Assembly: GCA_025765595.1 (NCBI GenBank)
Contig: JAIVFH010000086.1
Span: 87,763-151,762, forward strand
Length of the DNA stretch: 64,000 bases
Direction of reading: 5' to 3'
Source of the DNA: Obelidium mucronatum
Taxonomy: Eukaryota; Chytridiomycota; Chytridiomycetes; Chytridiales; Chytriomycetaceae
The notes below the pieces were generated by a model. That model had not been told where the DNA came from, ran no database searches, and saw only the letters and a list, made by a program, of their open reading frames with translations. Made by a program: the position numbers and the translations under genes. Positions 40,701 through 51,900 of this stretch are shown here, one piece after another; positions within the stretch are counted from its first letter, which is position 1, and each line of letters opens with the position of its first letter.

Positions 40701-43700
40701 TGCATTGAAACCTGGGTACCTGATGGCCATTTCTCTTTGGCTGAGTATTCTTTCACTGTTCCTGCATAGGATCTGCTCCACAAATAGGATGTTCCACTTC
40801 TTAAGGTGGGTCTTGACTTCATTATATGTTACCCAGTTGTCTATCGCATGGAACATAGATGTTTCTCCTCCTTCTACCTTCCCAAAGGCCGGTTTTTCCT
40901 TTCCTTCATGGTCAAGATGTTTAATTGCTTCACTGCTTATTTGGTGCCTGAACATTCTGTTAAGTGTGGCCGCAAGGTGGTGGGTGCCTTTTTCCACTTT
41001 TGCCGGGAAGGGTGTCTCCAGTGGGCAGTGAGGTAGTGCCAGTTCTTCTTGCAGGTTTGCTAGGCGGATTCTTGTGACTCTTCCAAGCAAGTCATCAGAG
41101 TTTGCTCGAATCATCAAGTTGCGGATTGTGTCGTACATAAATAGGTCATTCCAGTCGATGAGGTTATATATCTGTGAGTGTTTTAATTGGGATGTTGGCA
41201 GGCTGTTAGGTTGTTTTGCTTTCTGTTTGACTAGTCCTAGCACTGGTGTAAACCATTTTTCCACATCAGTTGGGCTGACCGGTACAGTTTGCCATTTGTA
41301 TCTTATTTGCTGCATGAGCACCGTGTTTATAATCATTATTGTGCTTTTGTCCGTGATTCTTTTGTCTTTCAGCATGTTTACCATAGCTTGGATTTGGGTC
41401 TGTATTTCCTTAACTGCTCTTGTGTTTGAGTTGTCGGCTGAGAAGTAGTTTCCCAATATTCTTTCACTTTGGTCTTTTTGCAATACTGTCTTTTTGCAAT
41501 ACTTCCACTTCACTTTGGTCTCCCCATTTCAGGACTGATTGGGGCGTTTGGGGGTTAATAGCAATCACTTTGACTTTTTTGGTGTTGGATGCTATCATAT
41601 TTCCCTCTTGGAATTCATACAGCAGTTTGGCCTGTTTTTCCAGTTCTTTCCAGTTGTCGGCTACTGTGTTGGTGTCGTCCACAAATGCGAGGGCTGCTAT
41701 GTCTTCCAATATAGTTTCGTTGTGTGTTATATTTCCATGCCGAGTAGCAGTATGGAATTTTGACTCGTCTGTGGCTTCTCATAACAGCTCTTGGGCTCAC
41801 TGAGTCAAAGGCTTTCTTAATGTCATTCAGTAGTATGTAGCATTCTTTCTTGGTTTCAATACAGTGGTCGATGATTGCTTTAACACAATGTATGACTCGG
41901 TCAGTGGATTCACCTGGGAGGACAGAGCAGTTTCTCCCCTTCAGTACATTGTTTCTGTCAAGGATAGGGACCAGTCTGTTCTTTTTTATCATTTCTTGGA
42001 GTTTGTACAGCGTTTCAAGTAGCGCAATGGGTCTTGTTGAGTATATGTCTGCGCCTGATTCTTGGTCTTTTGGGATTGGGTTTATGATTCCTTTCCATAT
42101 ACTCTTCACATGTTTGCATCATCTTCACAATGAGTTTCCAGTTTTCTTGTCCTCCCATTAGCAGGAGTTCTTTGGTTATTCCACTGTTCCCAGGGGCTTT
42201 TTTGGTCCCAAGTTGTTCTAGTGCTATGCGAATTTCCTCTTCAGTGACCTCGGCTTTCATTGGTTCATATATGTTTTCATCTATGTTGTCCAACGGTTTG
42301 TACGCGTCAATGAAGATGGATTTTTCTTTGAATTCTTTGTCCGGTCTTCTGTGGAACCATTCTGTCATTTGATTTGCAACTTCCATTTTGACTTTCTCAC
42401 TGTCAAATTCTATGTGGCTGGTGCCGTCCTTAGTCTGTGACTTTAATCCTATCCAGGTCTATTTTGTGGAATCTGTCAAGGACACTGTTAAGAAATTTCT
42501 TTGTGTTTTTGTTCATTCTGTTGTTTCTTGCTGCCACATTATCTTCAATCATTTGAGTGATGGCTTGTGTAGTTGCATGTTCCATTTTTTTCCTGACTTC
42601 ATTTTGTTGTTCAATAAGCCATTTTTTTGTTTCTGTCTTAATTTCTTCCTTAGGGTGTTTGTTTTCTTTGCTCGGTTGCGGTCTTGTCCATTCATGTTCA
42701 GTTTTTCTCAGTGTTTTTTGCAGTCGTCTCTTGTGTTGCCTCATTATTGTTTTGGTTTTGCCCTCTTCTGACCTCCTAATTTCTTTGATGCACATCTCTA
42801 ATTCATTGTATAGGGCAATCCATGGGTTGTGTAACTGTGCTCTCTTAGTTTCCTTGCCGCATATTCTGGTTGGGAGGGTTTCTAACGCAATCTTGTTCAT
42901 TAGTTCCATGTGTCTTTGCGCAATTCTGTCAAGGATTTCCATAACTTCTTGCTTCCCTGCCGGGTCATATAGGTTTTCAGTTTGGGATGGTTCCTTGCAT
43001 TTCATTTGGTCCTGTGCAATCTTAATATGTTCTTGGATTCTCTCTGGGTCTCCTTTCCTGAATTGCCATTTGTTTGTTACTTCGGCTAGTTCTGCAATTA
43101 GGTTCTCTTTCTTTAGGGCTAAGTTGAGTGATTCTTGGAATTTCACTCTGTGTGTTTCATTCGTTTTTTCCATATCAACTACTATTCTGGTTTCTTTCTT
43201 TGTTTTCATTGAGGGGCTGGGTACATGTTTCACCTCAATGTCTGCAATTACTGGAACATGGTCAGAGTATTTATAGTCCAACGTCCCTGATAGGCATTCA
43301 CATTGAGACGTTATTTTGGCCAGGTTAGGTTCAAGCCATATGCTGTCCAGTCTGCTTGCTTGTGTTATTCTCCCTGCTTCCATTTTGAAGTAAGTGTATT
43401 TCTCATCATCTTCATTGATACTTCTGTATGCATCTTCATAGTTTGCTTCTCTTAGCCATTTGATAAGGCTATTCCGTTTTGCCGGTCTGGTGTTCACTTT
43501 TTCTGATGTCCAGTCTTTAGTAGTCTCTGCTTCGTTTGTGTCGCCAGCAATGATTGTTCCAATGTGTTCTCGTTTTTCTCTATCTTCTTTCTGCCATTTA
43601 TTAAGTGTTAATAATGTGTTTCTTGTGTTTTCTGCTGTGTCATTTGATGGCCAGTAGGTGTTGACTATTCTGATTGTTCCTTCCTTGAATGGTGATATGA

Positions 43701-44127
43701 GGCTTGCATTTGGTTTTTTGCATTTGGCGTAGTGTCTGCTCCACTTTTCTGTTATGATGATTCCGGTTCCTGCTGTTTTTTGTGTGGTCCCTGTCGCATT
43801 TGTCCATTATGATAGCCCTTTAAATTCACTGTTATAGGCGTGCATCAGTTTTTGGGCTTGCTTGTCAGTGCACTTTGTTTCTTGTAGTAGTAGGACGTCA
43901 ACACATTGTTCTTTTATTAACTGGGATATCTCGATCATTGTGATGTCAGTAAGTCCTCTACAGTTGTATGTTGCCACTCTCAATGTTTTTTCCGATTTTG
44001 TTCGCATTTGGCTAAGTTTTCCTATAAATTTGTTGTTATGTTGATCTGTTTCGTGGCCTATTAGTTCAATGATATGCTGATCTGTTTCGTGGGTTCCATG
44101 GTTGTCTTGGCGTTTTGTTGTGTCCGC
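37721..44127 (-). pseudogene. LINE ORF2: endonuclease, reverse transcriptase, RNase H and C-terminal part
   Basis: Endonuclease: RVATYNCRGL and LLQETKCTDK at about 43860-43990, a TAA stop at 43807-43809, then IAGDTNEAE and YSDHVPVIADIE to about 43230. Reverse transcriptase: GTKKAPGNSGITKELLL, NDIKKAFDSVSP (motif A) and AFVDDTNTV (motif C). Between A and C only about 55 residues remain, and the usual motif B is missing, so about 150 bp are deleted together with a frame change. A duplicated tctttttgcaatact at about 41468-41505 shifts the frame again. RNase H follows (IYTDGSLK, EHVALNAAL, KGHSGELGNEQADKDANK), then a CCHC-like CCRVCLSDEEETNEHLWNC. A long charged tail with another frameshift near 38745 runs to about 37721. 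Confidence 0.82.
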
Positions 44128-44459
44128 TGTTGAACCCTGCGTCTTCGGGTCCTTTGTTCTGCACTGGAGGTGAGTTGTAATCCATTTCTGGGAACTATCA
44201 GTTGTTTATTATTAGAACGTACACCTCCTTTTATAACCCCGTTTCAGGTTGTTTCACTTTTATATTCCATTTTGTCCCCTTTTCCCACCTCGCGTCTTGA
44301 TTACTAATTCGCTTGTCTCCAGTGGTTTACGGTTACAAAGATGGAACTGAAGCTTGGGTAGACTTGGAGTTTTCTTGTGTTTTCTTACGTAATAAACTTG
44401 ACGTTGACGTGTCTCGAATTCTAAGCTTGTATATCAATAAAGGTTATCTACCTTCAACA
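44128..44459 (-). repeat. 3' LTR of the copia element
   Basis: 332 bp with tgttgaa/ttcaaca ends; a single visible difference from the other LTR (a versus t seven bases before the final cttcaaca block). It is joined to LINE sequence on the left through tccgc and to the polypurine tract on the right. Confidence 0.92.
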
Positions 44460-44663
44460 CCTCCCCTCAAGGTGAATATCGATACACCGTCAGAGCTTTC
44501 TAATTTCGCTCTATCTCATTCTAGGAGTCTCCTCTCAGGAGATCGAAAAAACAGGCGTAGGCCACGATGGGTACGACCCAACTCCTAAAACTCAATCCAT
44601 AGTCTATCGAAAAACCTCTACTCTTCGTCTATAAAGGATAAAAACAAAAACTATAGGACGATC

Positions 44664-46868
44664 TCAGAACTTACGTTCTGTGAAAGCTCGAATCGGACTT
44701 CTTAACTGTAAGTCTGCGAGGGACCTCATGCCCATTAGAGAGACTATCTTTCTGTGCTGCGTCGCTGGCAGCGCTTTAGTCATTATATCTGCGATCATGT
44801 CTTCTGTTGGGCAATATATTAGCTCAACGGCCTTTTTCTTTAAATGATCTCGAATAAAGTTTCCTCTAATGTCAATGTGCTTCATCATCGCATGGTGCTT
44901 TGGGTTTGTTGCCACTGCAATCGTTGACTTATTATCTTGGTTTATTACTGTAGGCTTTTCTATCGGGTAGCCGATCTCTTCCAGTACATGTCTGTACCAG
45001 AGGGCTTCCTTTATTGCCTCAGACAGTGAGTAAAACTCCGCTTCTGTTGAAGACAGCGCTACTACTGACTGTTTCTTACTATACCAAGATACGATCGCTG
45101 ACGACATCATGAATAGATATCCTGATCTGGATTTTCTTCCCTTTGACATCGCAAAACTGGCGTCTGCGTATCCAACGATATCGCCAAACTCCATCTGCAA
45201 CCATTGATCTAGCGATTCATCTGTCGGAAATAAGATTGGTGGGTTCTTTGACTTTCGATAGAAAATCCCATAATCATATGTTCCTCTCAGATACCTGCAC
45301 AAGTGTAGCAGCGCCTTCCAGTCTTCTTCGCGTGCATCATTCTGATACTGCGATAGTACATGGACCGCAAACACTATATCGGGTCGCGTGTGTCCAGCTA
45401 AGTACATTAAGCTCATCACCGCTGACCTGTATTCTGAGTTCTTCTCCTTACTTAGGAGTTTACTTTTCTCGTCGTGCTCCCATCCTGGAGACATCGGAGT
45501 TTTCTTTATTTCTATAGGTACGGTTTTACCATTTACTGTTTTATTCCACATGTTCATCTTTAATAATAGTTCGCGGCAATACTCAGATTGACCAATCCAA
45601 GAGCCGTTATATTTCTTATTATTAATCTTTTCGTAGTGCATCCCAATCACATGTTTTGCATCTCCGAGGTCTTTTATGTTGAATCGCTTTCCAATTGTTT
45701 CTTTTAGTTCTTTGAGTATTTCTTTACTCGAGGACATCAACAAGAAATCGTCAACATAAACTAATACGAATACTTTTGTTTCTTTATCGTATTTGTGAAA
45801 TAAACATAAATCTTTTTGACTTTGGTTATAGCCGTTCTCCTTTAGAAAATCTGTAAGCACATCATTCCATTCTTTCGCAGACTGATGTAACCCGTATAGC
45901 GATCTAAATATTTCGCATACTAGGCTTTCTCCATCAGGTCCATACTGCGGGAACATTTCTGGTGCTCGCATAAAGTTTCTTTCTTTCAGATCGCCGTAAA
46001 GAAAAGCGACTGAAACGTCAAGTTGCGCAATGTGCCAGTCATACAGTTCTGACATAGCGATCATCATCCGCAACGATTCTTTTCTGATTACAGGAGCGTA
46101 AGTCTCTGTATAGTCTATCCCGTACTCTTGGGATGATCCGACTGCGACTAATCTAGCTTTGAACTTCAGCAAACAACCGTTCGCCATGTCTAGCTTGTAG
46201 TCGAACACCCACTTGCTTCTCAGCAGGCGTTTTCCGTCAGGAACCTGTGATCGTTTTGTATATCCGAAGGTTTTCATCTCATAGTGTGAGTTCATCTCTA
46301 GCTTCATCGCCTCTAGCCATTTTAACCAATATTTAGACTTCTTCGCCTGATTCAATGATTGAGGGACTGGTTCTAAATCATCAATCATGATCTTTTCATC
46401 AGGGAAAGGATTTGTCTCTTTGAATGGTTGTACCGACTCGGCGATAGCGTTCTCAACTATCGGTCTCATCACAGGATCTGTCAAGAACGCTCTTATTCTA
46501 AGTACGTTTCTTTTCTTGACTTTGTGATTTATTCTCTTTTCGAGTTTCTGTCTAAAACCTTTGTTCTCAGGAATATCTTTCTCGATCTTATTCTGGACTG
46601 TCAACATAAGCGCGTTAAGTTTCTCACTTTCGCCTTTTGCCTTTAATCTTCTGGTTATTCCCCATTTATCTAATACTTCTTCTAATCCTTCAGGATCCCA
46701 TTGGACCATGTGGATTTTATCTGATTTTTCTGGTTCTAGCGGTATTCTTGCTGTTTCGCCTTCAGCAAGATTGTCTTCGAAGTCAGAGTCCCCAACAGTT
46801 GAGTTCTCTTCGTCTTCGCTTAGATTTATATCTCCATCTTCCCATTCTATGTCTTTTGCAATTGGGGA
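44664..46868 (-). CDS. copia pol, 3' part: reverse transcriptase and RNase H
   Basis: The frame is open from the insertion edge at 46868 to the stop at 44664. The copia-type reverse transcriptase shows WVFDYKLDMANG, KARLVAVGSSQ, YAPVIRKESLRMMIA, QLDVSVAFLYGDL (motif A), SLYGLHQSAKEW (motif B) and VLVYVDDFLLM (motif C, YVDD). The RNase H domain shows GYADASFAMSKGRKSRSGY, SSTEAEFYSLSEAIKEALW and DNKSTIAVA. No stop or frameshift is seen. In the element it is fused directly to integrase; here it is cut off from it by the 46869-48966 insertion. It shows no ATG of its own at the cut edge; the first methionine is at 46709. Confidence 0.9.
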   Translation of the reverse strand, partial: SPIAKDIEWEDGDINLSEDEENSTVGDSDFEDNLAEGETARIPLEPEKSDKIHMVQWDPEGLEEVLDKWGITRRLKAKGESEKLNALMLTVQNKIEKDIPENKGFRQKLEKRINHKVKKRNVLRIRAFLTDPVMRPIVENAIAESVQPFKETNPFPDEKIMIDDLEPVPQSLNQAKKSKYWLKWLEAMKLEMNSHYEMKTFGYTKRSQVPDGKRLLRSKWVFDYKLDMANGCLLKFKARLVAVGSSQEYGIDYTETYAPVIRKESLRMMIAMSELYDWHIAQLDVSVAFLYGDLKERNFMRAPEMFPQYGPDGESLVCEIFRSLYGLHQSAKEWNDVLTDFLKENGYNQSQKDLCLFHKYDKETKVFVLVYVDDFLLMSSSKEILKELKETIGKRFNIKDLGDAKHVIGMHYEKINNKKYNGSWIGQSEYCRELLLKMNMWNKTVNGKTVPIEIKKTPMSPGWEHDEKSKLLSKEKNSEYRSAVMSLMYLAGHTRPDIVFAVHVLSQYQNDAREEDWKALLHLCRYLRGTYDYGIFYRKSKNPPILFPTDESLDQWLQMEFGDIVGYADASFAMSKGRKSRSGYLFMMSSAIVSWYSKKQSVVALSSTEAEFYSLSEAIKEALWYRHVLEEIGYPIEKPTVINQDNKSTIAVATNPKHHAMMKHIDIRGNFIRDHLKKKAVELIYCPTEDMIADIMTKALPATQHRKIVSLMGMRSLADLQLRSPIRAFTERKF

Positions 46869-47167
46869 AGCGAGCCGGACCTTGCGAGTCGCGATACTGG
46901 TCGCGTCACGGGCCGCTTACGGGCCGCTCGCAACCTGTTGACGAGCCGCTAGCGGGCCGCTTGCGACCTGTGCCGCGGCCTGTGAGCAGGCCGCTCTGTA
47001 CCTTTTTATGTGGGGCGCGAGCCGCAAGCCACTGGTTCACAGGCCGCTACCCCCCAACCATCACTAAAACTCAAGAATAAATCACAAAAAATGTATAAAA
47101 TAAGGAAAACAGCTGTTTATTATTAATAAATAATTAAATAAATGGAGAGTAAATAAATACACATTGC

Positions 47168-47377
47168 TCAACGCAAAGCTTGCAAAACCGATTCCCGTAT
47201 CTTCCGATTGCGATCTGTGGCATCGCAATTGATGTTGAAGGTAACCGCTTTCTGCAAACTTTCCTGGTTATTCTTCACTGCCCAGCTCGCTGTTCCCATT
47301 CCATCTGCCAGAATCAGCCGGATTCTCCGCTTTCTAGTATCTGTTGCAAAAAGGCTAATAGTAAAACAAGGAAACAA
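47168..47377 (-). CDS. short ORF near the left end of the TIR element
   Basis: A 69-codon minus-strand frame ending ...IRESVLQALR. It is charged and has no recognised domain. It could be the last exon of a gene whose other exons are lost, or chance. No function is proposed. Confidence 0.2.
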   Translation of the reverse strand: MFPCFTISLFATDTRKRRIRLILADGMGTASWAVKNNQESLQKAVTFNINCDATDRNRKIRESVLQALR

Positions 47378-47783
47378 GAAGATGGAAAGGATGAGGCAGG
47401 CAAAAGTGGGATCAAAGAGAAAGTGATATCACCAAGTACAGAAGCGCATGCAATAAAGGAAAACCCTCTGACACAATTCAGGGATTTTTTCTTGCCAATA
47501 CATTGGACCTACAGCGTTGTGTTGACTGTGACTGGCTGCTTTGCCCCACCAGGCTGAACGCAAACCTATTAAAACTGAATTAGAAAGAAGACACGCATTC
47601 TGGACTGCAACAAACAAAAAAAATAAAACAAACAACCAACATGACCTTCATGGATATAGCAAGAGCTGCTGTTGGGCTGGTGTTTTCTGCTGGATGAGAG
47701 TGTTGTTTGTTTTTCATTTCCCACCGCTCCTGTCAAAAAAAATTAAACAAAAAATACAAAACCACTCTGAGCAGTCTGTGGTG

Positions 47784-48280
47784 ATGAATGGGCTTTCTCA
47801 TTCTCCCATTCCACAATCAACCAAATGATGAATGGGCTTTCTCATTCTCTCTGTTGTGGGGCTGCTCTGGTCTTGTTGTTTTCAGCCTTGGGATCTCCAC
47901 ACAATGTCCTACCTGCCTGCCACTGAAAACACGCATATTTGTATTTTCCTTATTTTTATTCAACTCTCTCTGTATCGAATCTGGTGTTAAATTGTTGTAT
48001 TTTGTACCAGTAGTTGGTTTGCCGCATTGCCAGCCATTCACTTCTGCCACCTCTATTGAAACAGATGCTCAAAAGGATGAAAATCGGATGATGAAAGGGC
48101 TTTCTCTTTCTCTCTGGCTTCTTGTCTGCTGTTCGTTCTGTCTGCAACATTGCCATGCTGCGGAACTGCCGCTATGCCACACACACTCTCTCTCCTAAAT
48201 ACATCAATGCATCAGTTACATAAAAAGACAATGCTGGAATTGCAGATAAAAAGCAGATGATGAAAGGGCTTTCTCTTTCT
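47784..48280. repeat. four dispersed copies of a 20-25-bp motif in the TIR element
   Basis: The motif atgaa(t/a)gggctttctc(a/t)ttctc occurs at about 47784, 47829, 48089 and 48259, always on the plus strand. The spacing is irregular, so this is not a simple tandem array. It could be protein-binding sites or remnants of repeated exons. Confidence 0.6.
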
Positions 48281-48437
48281 CTCTGCTTTGTGCTGTTGTC
48301 ACAGTGAGACCTGGTGCTGCTTCAATTTGCTGGAATATGAATTCAACAAGACAAACTTGCAAACAATGGTGAGCTCTAGTCTAAATTTTTCCTTTGTTTT
48401 CTATTGTAGTCTTCCATTTTTATTTTTTGAATGACAG

Positions 48438-48668
48438 ATGGACGAAGCAAGTCCCACTATTCAAGCACAATTCAATGGAGCAAAGGTCCGGTTATTGGGA
48501 CACTACCAGTTGTGTTGCTTCTACAAGGCTTTGGGCCTTTGCAAACAACCAACGTGTCAAGTAGGCATATTGGCAGGAGCCGCTTCAGGAAGGAAGTGCA
48601 AGCAAGAAAGCAAAGCGCTGATTGGGGTATTTTTATTTATTGTTTCTTCAATATTTTGTAATTTTTGA
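48438..48668 (+). CDS. small cysteine-rich ORF in the TIR element
   Basis: A 76-codon frame, preceded by a good acceptor (gaatgacag just before the ATG). It contains six cysteines in a short span (LCCFYKALGLCKQPTCQVG, then KCKQ), a spacing that could bind zinc or form disulfides. The last part becomes hydrophobic and may be intronic read-through after ALIG. An upstream donor (caatggtgagc near 48367) could supply an earlier exon. No family is recognised. Confidence 0.3.
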   Translation: MDEASPTIQAQFNGAKVRLLGHYQLCCFYKALGLCKQPTCQVGILAGAASGRKCKQESKALIGVFLFIVSSIFCNF

Positions 48669-48966
48669 CTTCGCGCATCCTTTTTTTGTTTTTCTTTATT
48701 GTTGGTACTTTGGATTTTGTTTATTACTTTAAATACATATGTTATGGTTTTAAAACTTTTTGGCTCATTGTTTCTTACCTTTTTCGAAATAAAGGAAGGA
48801 CTAGCTTTCAACTGGCTCTCCACTGGCTGTCAACTGGCTTGCGGCCTGTGAACTAACTGCGACGCGGCTGGCTTTCCACTGGTTAGCGGCTCGCACGCGG
48901 GTCGCCCACAGGTCGCAAGCGGCCTGCTAAGCGGCCCGTTAGCGGCTCGCGAGGTCCGGCTCGCTA

Positions 48967-51900
48967 TGGGGACACGTCTTTTGGGTGTGGGATTACTAAT
49001 TCTGGTGCTAATTCCACTATGTCTTTTACAGTTTCTTCTATTTTATCTTCAACTGTACTTTCGATTCCACTGTGAGTCTTTTCCAATTCTTTTATTTCAG
49101 TGTTTCCTACTTCGGGTGAAAGACTCTCATCTTCATTCCTCCCCTGAATCGTAGTACTCGTTGATTCTGGAATTCCTTCTCTCAGCGGTCTCGGTCTAAG
49201 ATTATAACGCGTTTCTGGTACGTTTGTATCTTCTATCATTTCTTCCACATCTGTTTTCTCATCACGCCATATCTCATCCACTTCCTTCTGGGAGAGCGGT
49301 GCGTGAACAGGTGGGTAGTGGCTTAGCGGGTCCGCTATTCCTTCTAATCTATTATCTAATTTTCTAATTAGACCAGGAAATCTATCTGGATGACCCACGA
49401 CGTTAAACGCCTTGGTTATTCTACGCGACGTGAGGTCATAAACTCTATATATTGAGTTTCCTTCTAACCCCAAATATATTCCAGGTATTCCACGGTCACT
49501 CCAAACTGTGTCTCGTTGGTCGTGGTCCTGGAATATCGTCACTTGGCATCCAAACGGTAATTCCCTGTTTATTCTTGCAGGTTTTCCTTCCCATAAATAA
49601 TATGGTGAGTACTTCCCCACTTCTGGGTAACCAGCCTGTTTATGAACTAATTTATTTCTATAATTTATGAACGTCGTCGCGGCTTCTTTGACGAGAACTT
49701 TTGTCAGACGTGAGTGAATTAACATTGTAATTACGCAGTCTTTCATTGCTCTAACCAGTCTTTCGACTAGTCCGTTCATTTCTTTTGTATAAGGTGGGCT
49801 AGGAGTGAATTGGGTTGAGAGTGGCCTTCGTTCGTTTCGAGCGAACGCTTCTCTTAATTCTTTATTCACGATTTCTTTGCCTTCATCACTTCTAATTTCT
49901 CTGATGTGCATTTTGTGTTTCTCTTCCCATCTTAACAATTCTTCTATTATAGTTTCTGTTATGTCTCCTTTTCCGCGGCAAAATCTGATTACCGCGTATC
50001 TCGAAAATTCATCTACGATGAGCACTGCCCATTCTTCTCGGTTCAAAGATTCGCAAGGTAATTTTATGCTATCTATGTGAACTCTTTCGCCTATTCGCGT
50101 TGCTTTGCCTTCAACGCGACTGTAAATCTTTTCTCTATGTGCTTTTCCTAGGGCACAACTAACACATTCTTTTCTATTACAGTTTTCCAAAGATACTTTA
50201 TTCGATTTCGTTGTCGAATTAGCCTTCTTTGACCTATCAATTTCGACCCCCACCACCATCTTCGCGTTTATGGAATCTTTCAAGAGCTGATTTGAGAGGT
50301 GAGCAATCTCATGGAATTCATTCCAATTGACTTTTCTTGCCTTTTCTCTAATCTTGCCGCTCTGGGCAATCTCTCTTTCTTCAGAAGTCTTTGTTCTTCT
50401 TGTTCCTGTTTGCGATTGTTGGTCTTTAGTCAAACTTTTGATAAGTGAAGCTATTCTAAATCTTAAATCGCTATTTACAATTACTGTCTTTAGATTTTCT
50501 ATTTTCTTAGCGACTTCGTCTGACACCCATGTGGCAATCCCGAATTCCGATGCTGCGGTTGCATCTTCCTTCGCACCATCGTCAATCACCTGCTTCAAGT
50601 GGTGTATTAGATGGCCTGCAGTTGCGTCTAAAGCGTGATCAATGCTTACTTCAACTGGTTTGCGGCTAGCTGTCGCAAGGTTCTTAAGGTCTTCAGTTAA
50701 CTCACCCACTGTGGGTAAGGAAGAATTTTCTTTAATGAAGTATTCGGGTGTGTCTATATCTTCATTAATCTTACCGCTTTCATTTTCTACGGCGGTTGGT
50801 TCTCCCAGCGCGGCTTTCATCAATTTCGCGCTGTTCTGGTCCAAGATTTCAAACAAGGTCTTTGGCTTTTCTACGCGTTCAGGTGAGATAACGTCATATT
50901 CTCCACCTGTTTCTCTTCTCGCGATTAAAACCATTTTCGTATATGGCGCTTCGCCATAATACATCTTGTTCTTGTCTGTGTACACAATGCCGCCTTGGGA
51001 ATCTAGCATTGTCCCGATGGAGAATAAGTTTTCAGTCAAGGTATTAATTATTCTTCCATTCTCTATTCTAAATTTCTTACCGTTGATTGTTTGCATCAGT
51101 TGAGCGATGGCCTGAATTGGTTCCTTTGTGCCTCCAATTCCTGTCACTGAGCGGTCTTCAACAGTCTGGTAAGAAATTAATTTAATTCCTTTTGGTAATG
51201 GTAATCTAAAACCATGTACCTGAGCTCCAGTATCCGCGGTGGTCTTTGCGGGTTTGGGCTTCTCTCCAGAATTCGCCATCTTCATCGCGTCTTTGTCTTC
51301 GATGATTTCTTTGGCGGTATTCAGGTGCGTCTCTTCAATTTCCATTTCATGAAAATGTACTTTTGAATTTCCTCCCCAGTTTCCGACTCCATCAGATTGG
51401 GGTTCTGAACTCGAACTTCCAGTTGGCGATTGACTTTCCGATAAGTCTCGAAGTCTTTCGGCAACCGTTGCTTCGTACTTTGCTTTATGCATTGTTCGTC
51501 GCATCTGATTGTAGTCTGAATTCTCATCGTCGCTGTTGTCTTTTGATGGTTGGTCTATTTCCATCTTGCTGCTGCACGATTTAATTCTTTCCCTTCTAAT
51601 TTTCGCTAATCTAGTTTCCAATTTAGCCTCCTCTTTTCCGGAGTCTTCATCGGATTCTTTCGCGAATTTCAAAGTTTTCTTTGACTTCTTGGTGAGTGCC
51701 ATCTTTCCGCCATTTCCAGCTTTATCGGCTTTCTTCGCGTCGTATTTAGCCTTTTGGTCTTTAGTTAATACGGTCTTGCACTTTTCACCATATGGGCAAT
51801 TTGACTGGTGAGTTTCGCGCGATTCACTACTTTTGATTTTATCGCATACGCTAGCCCAATAACAACCATTTTCAGGATGTTGCCAGTCTTTCTTCCCATG

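Larger units (their letters stand above)
46869..48966. mobile_element. 2.1-kb terminal-inverted-repeat element inside copia pol
   Basis: The ends are agcgagccggacct (46869 on) and its complement aggtccggctcgct (to about 48965), flanked by tgggga on both sides (46863-46868, 48967-48972). Subterminal regions (46880-47050 and 48830-48955) carry degenerate gcggcc / agcggctcgc units. No transposase is recognised, so it looks non-autonomous. Deleting the element with one tgggga joins the integrase and reverse-transcriptase frames in phase, so the insertion is precise and recent. Confidence 0.85.

Noticed and set aside
42557..43276. Hydrophobic plus-strand frames across the LINE and copia
   Set aside because: Antisense of A-rich minus-strand coding sequence yields Phe/Leu/Ser-rich open frames; the real coding strand is established by endonuclease, RT and integrase motifs.
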